Of a stretch of DNA of 64,000 bases, positions 59,745 to 64,000 are shown in pieces (position 1 is the stretch's first letter; every line of letters starts with the position of its first letter). This DNA comes from Leguminivora glycinivorella (lineage: Eukaryota > Arthropoda > Insecta > Lepidoptera > Tortricidae), in NCBI RefSeq assembly GCF_023078275.1, contig NC_062991.1, forward strand, positions 2,232,001 through 2,296,000, read 5' to 3'. Both the position numbers and the translations under genes were made by a program. The notes under the pieces are model-generated. The model saw only the letters and a program-made list of their open reading frames with translations. It did not search any database and had not been told where the DNA came from.

Positions 59745-59930
59745 AATTTAACCATTTTTAATTCGCTTGGTCTGACTCTAACGCCATATCTTGCGTGGGC
59801 GACGATCGCGCGACCGTCGCGCGACCGTCGCCGTGGCGTCTCATACTTCCATATCGATAAGGTTTGATTTCGTATGCGTCACATCGCCGTCGCGCGACGC
59901 AAGCCACGGCGTAACGCTACTTACTAGCCT
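59745..59930. repeat. GC-rich inverted repeat with CGCGACCGTCG
   Basis: CTTGCGTGGGCGACGATCGC and CGCGACGCAAGCCACGGCG face each other; GCGCGACCGTC occurs twice in tandem. Probably a MITE of unusual base composition for this region. Confidence 0.55.
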
Positions 59931-60248
59931 TTTTTGCATGCAGTACAATGCAACATATGTACAATAGCGCAAATTAGACAATCTGCGCTCCTGATTAGAA
60001 TGGCCTTCAGCCACACTATTAACTCTTTGTTCGATTTGTATAGTTTTGTCTACTCTTATTGACCGACGCGGCAGTGAAGGTCTCTGTTCCCGCCAGTCAG
60101 GACTCGCCGATATTCTCAGGTTCGATCCTGACAGCGATCTTTTTGTTTTACTACACCTGCCAGTTGTGGTCGTGTTTGCCGCTCCCGTATTGGCTTACAC
60201 AGCCACGAAAAACGCTGTTGCCCCACCTGACACTGCTTGAATAGTCTG
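59931..60248. other. Unassigned
   Basis: Two short plus-strand frames overlap here without recognisable content. Confidence 0.3.
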
Positions 60249-60499
60249 CACTGAGAGAAATTTGCATTGTGAATTTAACAAGTTCGACTTGTTGCGGTTT
60301 ATCCGTTTGAATCAGCCAAACGTATGTTTTTTAAAACAATATGTGTCAGGTTGTTTTTACAAAATCGACTTGTTGATTCAAATATATTGCCGATTCAAAT
60401 GACAAGTAGCTTGTTGTTTGAACCAAAGAGCACGTAGGCGCTATTTTAACCAAAAAACTTGTTGAACGAACATGAAAACTGTTTGTTTTTCTCTCAGTG
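60249..60499 (-). mobile_element. CACTGAGAGAAA MITE, inverted and shortened
   Basis: CACTGAGAGAAATTTGCATT to GTTTGTTTTTCTCTCAGTG. It is the complement of 23194-23559 with about 115 bp missing centrally. TG rather than TA flanks both ends. Confidence 0.85.
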
Positions 60500-60544
60500 T
60501 GTTAGAGACTTGAAGGCCTATGATGATGATGATTAGGGATTAGG

Positions 60545-60605
60545 ACCTAGCCAAGATGACAACCCCTGCTATAGCAAACGATTGTAATCTTGGCTAGGCC
60601 CCCTT
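60545..60605. repeat. Short inverted repeat CCTAGCCAAGAT
   Basis: GGACCTAGCCAAGATGACAA pairs with TTGTAATCTTGGCTAGGCCC. A MITE of about 60 bp or the ends of one. Confidence 0.55.
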
Positions 60606-60774
60606 CAATACGTATGAGCATTAATTGAGTGATGAGCTGATGAGTGTACATTATACGGAGTTCTGTCGACTATCGGTACAATCGCGGCCTTTGTTTATAG
60701 TACCGCTCTGAGTCAGGGGTACTCAACCATTTCGTATTTATAAACTAAAAATTCTATACCTAGTTTTTTAAAAC

Positions 60775-60898
60775 TTACATACTTACATACATCACGCCTG
60801 TATCCCATAAAGGGGTAGGCAGAGCACATGAAACTACTAAAGTCTCAGTGCCACTCTTGGCAATTAAGGGGTTAAAAGAAAACGAAAATTGTGACATA
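60775..60898 (+). repeat. CATA-associated repeat, truncated copy
   Basis: ACATACTTACATACATCACG to GAAAATTGTGACAT. Confidence 0.8.
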
Positions 60899-60952
60899 AA
60901 ACTAAAACTTAACTGAAGAAATATCACCAATACCTGTTTATTAGAATTTATT

Positions 60953-61140
60953 TTAAACCACCGACGCAAAAACGACGAGGTATTATAAGTTAGACGTGTC
61001 TGTCTGTCTGTTTCTCTGACTGTGTGTGTGTCTGTCTGTGGCATCGTAGCTCCCGAACGGATGAACCGATTTAGATTCTTTTTTTGTTCGAAAGCTGAAA
61101 TAATCGGGAGTGTTCTTAGCCATGTTTCATGAAAAGCTGT
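60953..61140 (+). repeat. R3 repeat, copy 4
   Basis: AAACCACCGACGCAAAAACG, GAGGTATTATAAGTTAGACG, then the usual CATCGTAGCTCCCGAACGGA and CCATGTTTCATGAAAA. Right end lost. Confidence 0.8.
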
Positions 61141-61249
61141 GTTTTATTTTAAGTTCTTGTAATTTTAGATCTAGAAGACCCCCACTGAGGTTCATCTTTT
61201 ACATTCAAGAACCCCAAAAAACCACAAACATTAGACCCTAAGTCACGTC

Positions 61250-61417
61250 ACGTTGTGTTTCTGCCGGTGAGTAAGGTTTCCAGAGCTCAACGAGAATGCA
61301 GTATGTTAGGATCGGCATTGACACTTCTAAATTTGCAGACGTCAGTGTCTGAATAGTAATCAGACCGTATGGTGGTCGTAAGCTTATTTGCTACTGACTT
61401 AGTATAAAAAAATATCA
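61250..61417 (+). mobile_element. LINE 3' UTR fragment
   Basis: TTCTGCCGGTGAGTAAGGTT, CCAGAGCTCAACGAGAATGC, AGACCGTATGGTGGTCGTAA and an AGTATAAAAAAA tail. Confidence 0.65.
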
Positions 61418-61506
61418 GGTGCCGTAGCCGAATGGCATTAAGAGAGTTTTGAATGATTCACGGTTATTTTCATTAGACTTATACACACACTTAGCACACT
61501 ATTGCC

Positions 61507-61674
61507 TGCAGAATTAAAGAACACATTGCTGCAGTCAAAAAGAACGATACTCGCAAGTCTGCTATTGCTCAACATCTCATTGAGTCGGGTGCAAATCATT
61601 GGATCGAGTTGCATAGTCCTAAGGTAATTTCGACGGAACGCCACTACATACCGAGTGAACGCGACCAGTGGTAA
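61507..61674 (+). pseudogene. Penelope-like endonuclease fragment
   Basis: A 55-residue frame, CRIKEHIAAVKKNDTRKSAI, then AQHLIESGANHWIELHSPKV, ISTERHYIPSERDQW and stop, aligns with 45991-46140 (RVKEHIAAVKN, KSAIAEHLL, NHWIELHKPKVLSTERHYYP). It is truncated before the GIY-YIG core and stops about 50 residues earlier than the longer copy. Confidence 0.82.
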
Positions 61675-61769
61675 CGCTGAAAGTGAACGCAGCCGACGCG
61701 CGCGAAGGAGGATAGATCGCGCGCTGTCTATACAACTTTAACATCCACCCGCCTTCGTCAGTTTTCCGT

Positions 61770-61804
61770 GATCATGATGCATGCAACTGCGTCGAAATAT
61801 CGGG
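61770..61804 (+). ncRNA. Conserved hairpin motif (instance 4)
   Basis: GATCAT, stem GATGCA, loop TGCAAC, stem TGCGTC, GAAATATCGGG; 95 nt after the endonuclease stop, comparable to 118 nt in the copy at 46317. Confidence 0.6.
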
Positions 61805-62167
61805 AGCTCGACAAAATCAAAAAGGTAATCACGGTCTATATCCCGGTCAATATAAGCTGAATGGCATTTCTGCGACGCGCAACGAAAACGAAACGCCGCG
61901 AAAGGTAGTCAGGCTCTGTCGCGCCAATACGCACGAGCGATAGAGATAGATATCTACGAGCGTTTCGTTTTGTAAGCGTTTGTGCCTTCCGGTTACGCAC
62001 CCAGGAAGTGTAGGTTGCCGACCCCTGCCCCCTGTATACGCTCGGCAGATGGCGCACGTGGCACGCATCTACATTCTGTTAATCTAATTTACCAGATATG
62101 TCCGCTATTTGAGGAATCTCGCCTTAATACAGCATTTTTGAACACCCTACTTCCTACCCCTTCCTCC

Positions 62168-62702
62168 TAGGGTTGCAAATAGAAAAAAAAAATGTTTTCA
62201 TAATTATGAAAAAAACCGAGCACCATTGTTTTTTTTTCTAAATATGGTTTTTATGAAAAAAAACCGAGCACCATTGTTTTTTTTTTCTAAATATGGTTTT
62301 TTTTTTTCAGGTGAACCAATAATTCGACAATAACGGTTTTTCGTGAGTTGTAACTTGTTTCAATAACAATAACGTACATTTTAATTCGATTATACAAACG
62401 TTTATTGGGGAATCCCCGATGCGACATGCAGTGTGGAGAGGCGGTGGTGTTGCCAACAGTAAATAGTGATAACTGCCAACTACAGATTTCGTAAATGTTA
62501 CTTTTATAAGACCAGAAATTAAAGTTATTTGATTATATTCGTTTAATAGTTAACATTAAGTCTGAAAAACCGTATAAAAGTATTGACTGCTTTGCAAATT
62601 TTGATATTTCGTACTTTAGAAAAAAAACATACTCCAGAAAAAAACTGTTTTTTTTTCGTTTTTTTTTTCAAGCCCGAAAAAAAACGGTTTTTTGCAACCC
62701 TA
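62168..62702 (-). mobile_element. hAT-type MITE, TAGGGTTGCAAA ends, copy 2
   Basis: 535 bp, inverted relative to 18363-18890 and similar throughout (ATCGGGGATTCCCCAATAAA complement, GGTGTTGCCAACAGTAAATA complement). It carries a local tandem duplication of about 54 bp near the left end (AAAAACCGAGCACCATTG twice). Flanking octamers CTTCCTCC and CTCCTACC match at only five of eight positions, so the duplication has decayed or the ends moved. Confidence 0.85.
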
Positions 62703-62732
62703 CTCCTACCATTATCCCACGTTATGTGGGGT

Positions 62733-62815
62733 CGGTATTGGCGCGACAGAGCCAAACTACATTTCTGCGAAGCTTCGTTTCGCAGAACTGCCATTCCGCT
62801 ACAGGGCTTGAAATA
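62733..62815 (-). mobile_element. R6 MITE, partial inverted copy
   Basis: GTATTGGCGCGACAGAGCCA and AGAACTGCCATTCCGCTACA correspond to one half of R6. Confidence 0.75.
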
Positions 62816-63002
62816 TTTATCAAAACACCTGAAAGGATCAGTGTAATATCAATACATTACCGCTCGGATGTTTCAATAATACATAATGGGTAAAATCGAT
62901 GATAGCGGCCACAGCCATCAATAATTCAAGACTTCGCAAGGTTATTATAGCTGTAGGTGTTTACTTCCCATTTGGATAGTACAATCTGAGAATGGACCAT
63001 TT
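62816..63002. other. Unassigned
   Basis: Nothing recognised. Confidence 0.3.
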
Positions 63003-63512
63003 TTAGGGTTCCGTAGTCAACTAGGAACCCTTATAGTTTCGCCATGTCTGTCTGTCCGTCCGTCCGTCCGTCCGCGGATAATCTCAGTAACCGTTAGCAC
63101 TAGAAAGCTGAAATTTGGTACCAATATGTATATCAATCACGCCAACAAAGTGCAAAATAAAAAATGGAAAAAAATGTTTTATTAGGGTATCATGTGTCGG
63201 GGCTGATTTTTTTTTTCATTCCAACCCTAACGTGTGATATATTGTTGGATAGGTATTTAAAATGAATAAGGGTTTACTAAGATCGTTTATTGATAATATT
63301 AATATTTTCGGAAATAATCGCTCAAAAAAAAAAAAGTGTGTCCCCCCCCTCTAACTTTTGAACCATATGTATAAAAAATATGAAAAAAAAGCACAAAAGT
63401 AGAACTTTTATAAAGACTTTCTAGGAAAATTGTTTGGAACTTGATAGGTTCAATAGTTTTTGAAAAAGGAAAACTACGGAACCCTACAGTGAGCGTGGCC
63501 CGACACGCTCTT
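63003..63512 (-). repeat. R1 dispersed repeat, copy 4 (inverted)
   Basis: TTAGGGTTCCGTAGTCAACT to GCGTGGCCCGACACGCTCTT. The (CCGT)n tract has about four units. Its end is joined directly to a MITE of the GGGCCATTTTTTTC family. Confidence 0.88.
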
Positions 63513-63816
63513 GATTTTTTCAAAGTTGTCCTCCCCTTTTTTTGTAACATGGGTATCTTTTACGCGATTCATGCTCAGAATCGAGTCTTCCGATCCTGAT
63601 AGGAGAAAAAAAATGTCCCAAGATTTCCATAATTTTTTTCGATCCTTCCATTCCGTTACCGCCATACAAAATGTATGAAAAAATGGTAACGGAATGGGAA
63701 AAAAACCTTGGGACACTTTTTTCCTATTAGGATTGAAAGGGCTATTCTAAAAACACATAAAAATTTCCAAATCCAAAAAAAAAGTGGGGTGGACAACTTG
63801 GAAAAAAAAATGGCCC
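63513..63816 (-). mobile_element. GGGCCATTTTTTTC MITE, copy 3
   Basis: ATTTTTTCAAAGTTGTCCTC at the left and GACAACTTGGAAAAAAAAAT, GGCCC at the right. Left end shortened at the R1 junction. Confidence 0.85.
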
Positions 63817-63872
63817 GCATACAGTAGCAATAGCAGTAGTAGTTTGACAATTACTTTATAATTAAGTAAGGA

Positions 63873-64000
63873 GCATTAGGGTAATTCCGAATGACAGAAA
63901 TGCTCTGGTAATTCCGAAAGGGAAATCTTGATATGATGGAAATAATAGTGACTTTTATGCGACTTTCGTAATTAGACGACTTTCGGAATTACCCTAATGC
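63873..64000 (-). mobile_element. 128-bp GCATTAGGGTAATTCCGA MITE, copy 2
   Basis: The complement of 15485-15612 with few changes, ending on the last base of the window (CCCTAATGC), so the full element is present but its right duplication is outside. Confidence 0.88.

Larger units (their letters stand above)
61439..61858 (+). mobile_element. Penelope-like insertion, 9-bp duplication
   Basis: GAATGGCAT at 61430-61438 and 61859-61867. Order: inverted 3' piece (GTTTTGAATGATTCACGGTT, complement of 55660-55685), endonuclease fragment, 3' UTR with hairpin motif, end ATATCCCGGTCAATATAAG. Confidence 0.88.
61421..62010 (+). mobile_element. R6 MITE split by a Penelope-like insertion
   Basis: GCCGTAGCCGAATGGCAT to the left, GAATGGCATTTCTGCGACGC to the right. 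The GAATGGCAT repeated at the break is the duplication of the inserted element. Confidence 0.88.

Overview
The window reads as a repeat-saturated intergenic or intronic stretch of a moth or butterfly (Lepidoptera) nuclear genome. This rests on AT-rich DNA with no operon structure, tRNA-headed SINEs and small inverted-repeat transposons of types common in Lepidoptera, a PHD-finger non-LTR retrotransposon and several Penelope-like fragments. I recognise no host gene. Every long reading frame is either part of a transposon or a shadow of one.

Layout. 0-9.9 kb: dispersed repeats and fold-back elements, a ~103 bp minisatellite, SINEs, and one SINE split by a ~1 kb palindrome. 9.94-15.4 kb: a nested tower. 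A hAT-type element (8-bp target duplication CTTTTGAT) contains further inverted-repeat elements and a short GGAC-type repeat, into which a full-length ~4.4 kb LINE inserted on the minus strand (ORF1 with PHD finger, ORF2 with endonuclease and reverse transcriptase, 24-nt poly(A)). 15.5-33 kb: many MITEs, several with clean target duplications or empty sites, plus SINE and RTE pieces. 34-35.5 kb: a fold-back element built of tandem hairpins, with perfect ends and an 8-bp duplication. 36-36.6 kb and 53.5-54.0 kb: two P-superfamily-like miniature elements, each with a broken THAP start exon and an exact 8-bp duplication. 40.5-43.5 kb: a ~2.9 kb giant palindrome inside another MITE. 44.4-46.6 kb: two Penelope-like insertions with GIY-YIG endonuclease remnants. 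47-55 kb: LINE, RTE and SINE fragments. 55-62 kb: more Penelope-like 3' ends, a second copy of the outer hAT element carrying an unusual CTATA-rich insert, and small MITEs. 62-64 kb: a second copy of the 0.53 kb hAT MITE and further dispersed repeats.

Only the LINE looks potentially autonomous. Its ORF2 lacks an AUG at its 5' end and overlaps ORF1 in the +1 frame. RTE tails and the GATGATG-type ends of the SINEs fit RTE-driven SINE mobilisation. At least five Penelope-like insertions share one build: an inverted piece of their own 3' end, a 5'-truncated body, then the 3' end. Four sequence families of them share a hairpin motif (GAYCAY, 6-bp stem, 6-nt loop, GAAAYRTYGGR) that I consider the most interesting candidate signal here, together with the hairpin-array fold-back at 34.1-35.0 kb.

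All alignments were done by eye. Family names are given only where target-site duplication, termini or protein motifs support them.
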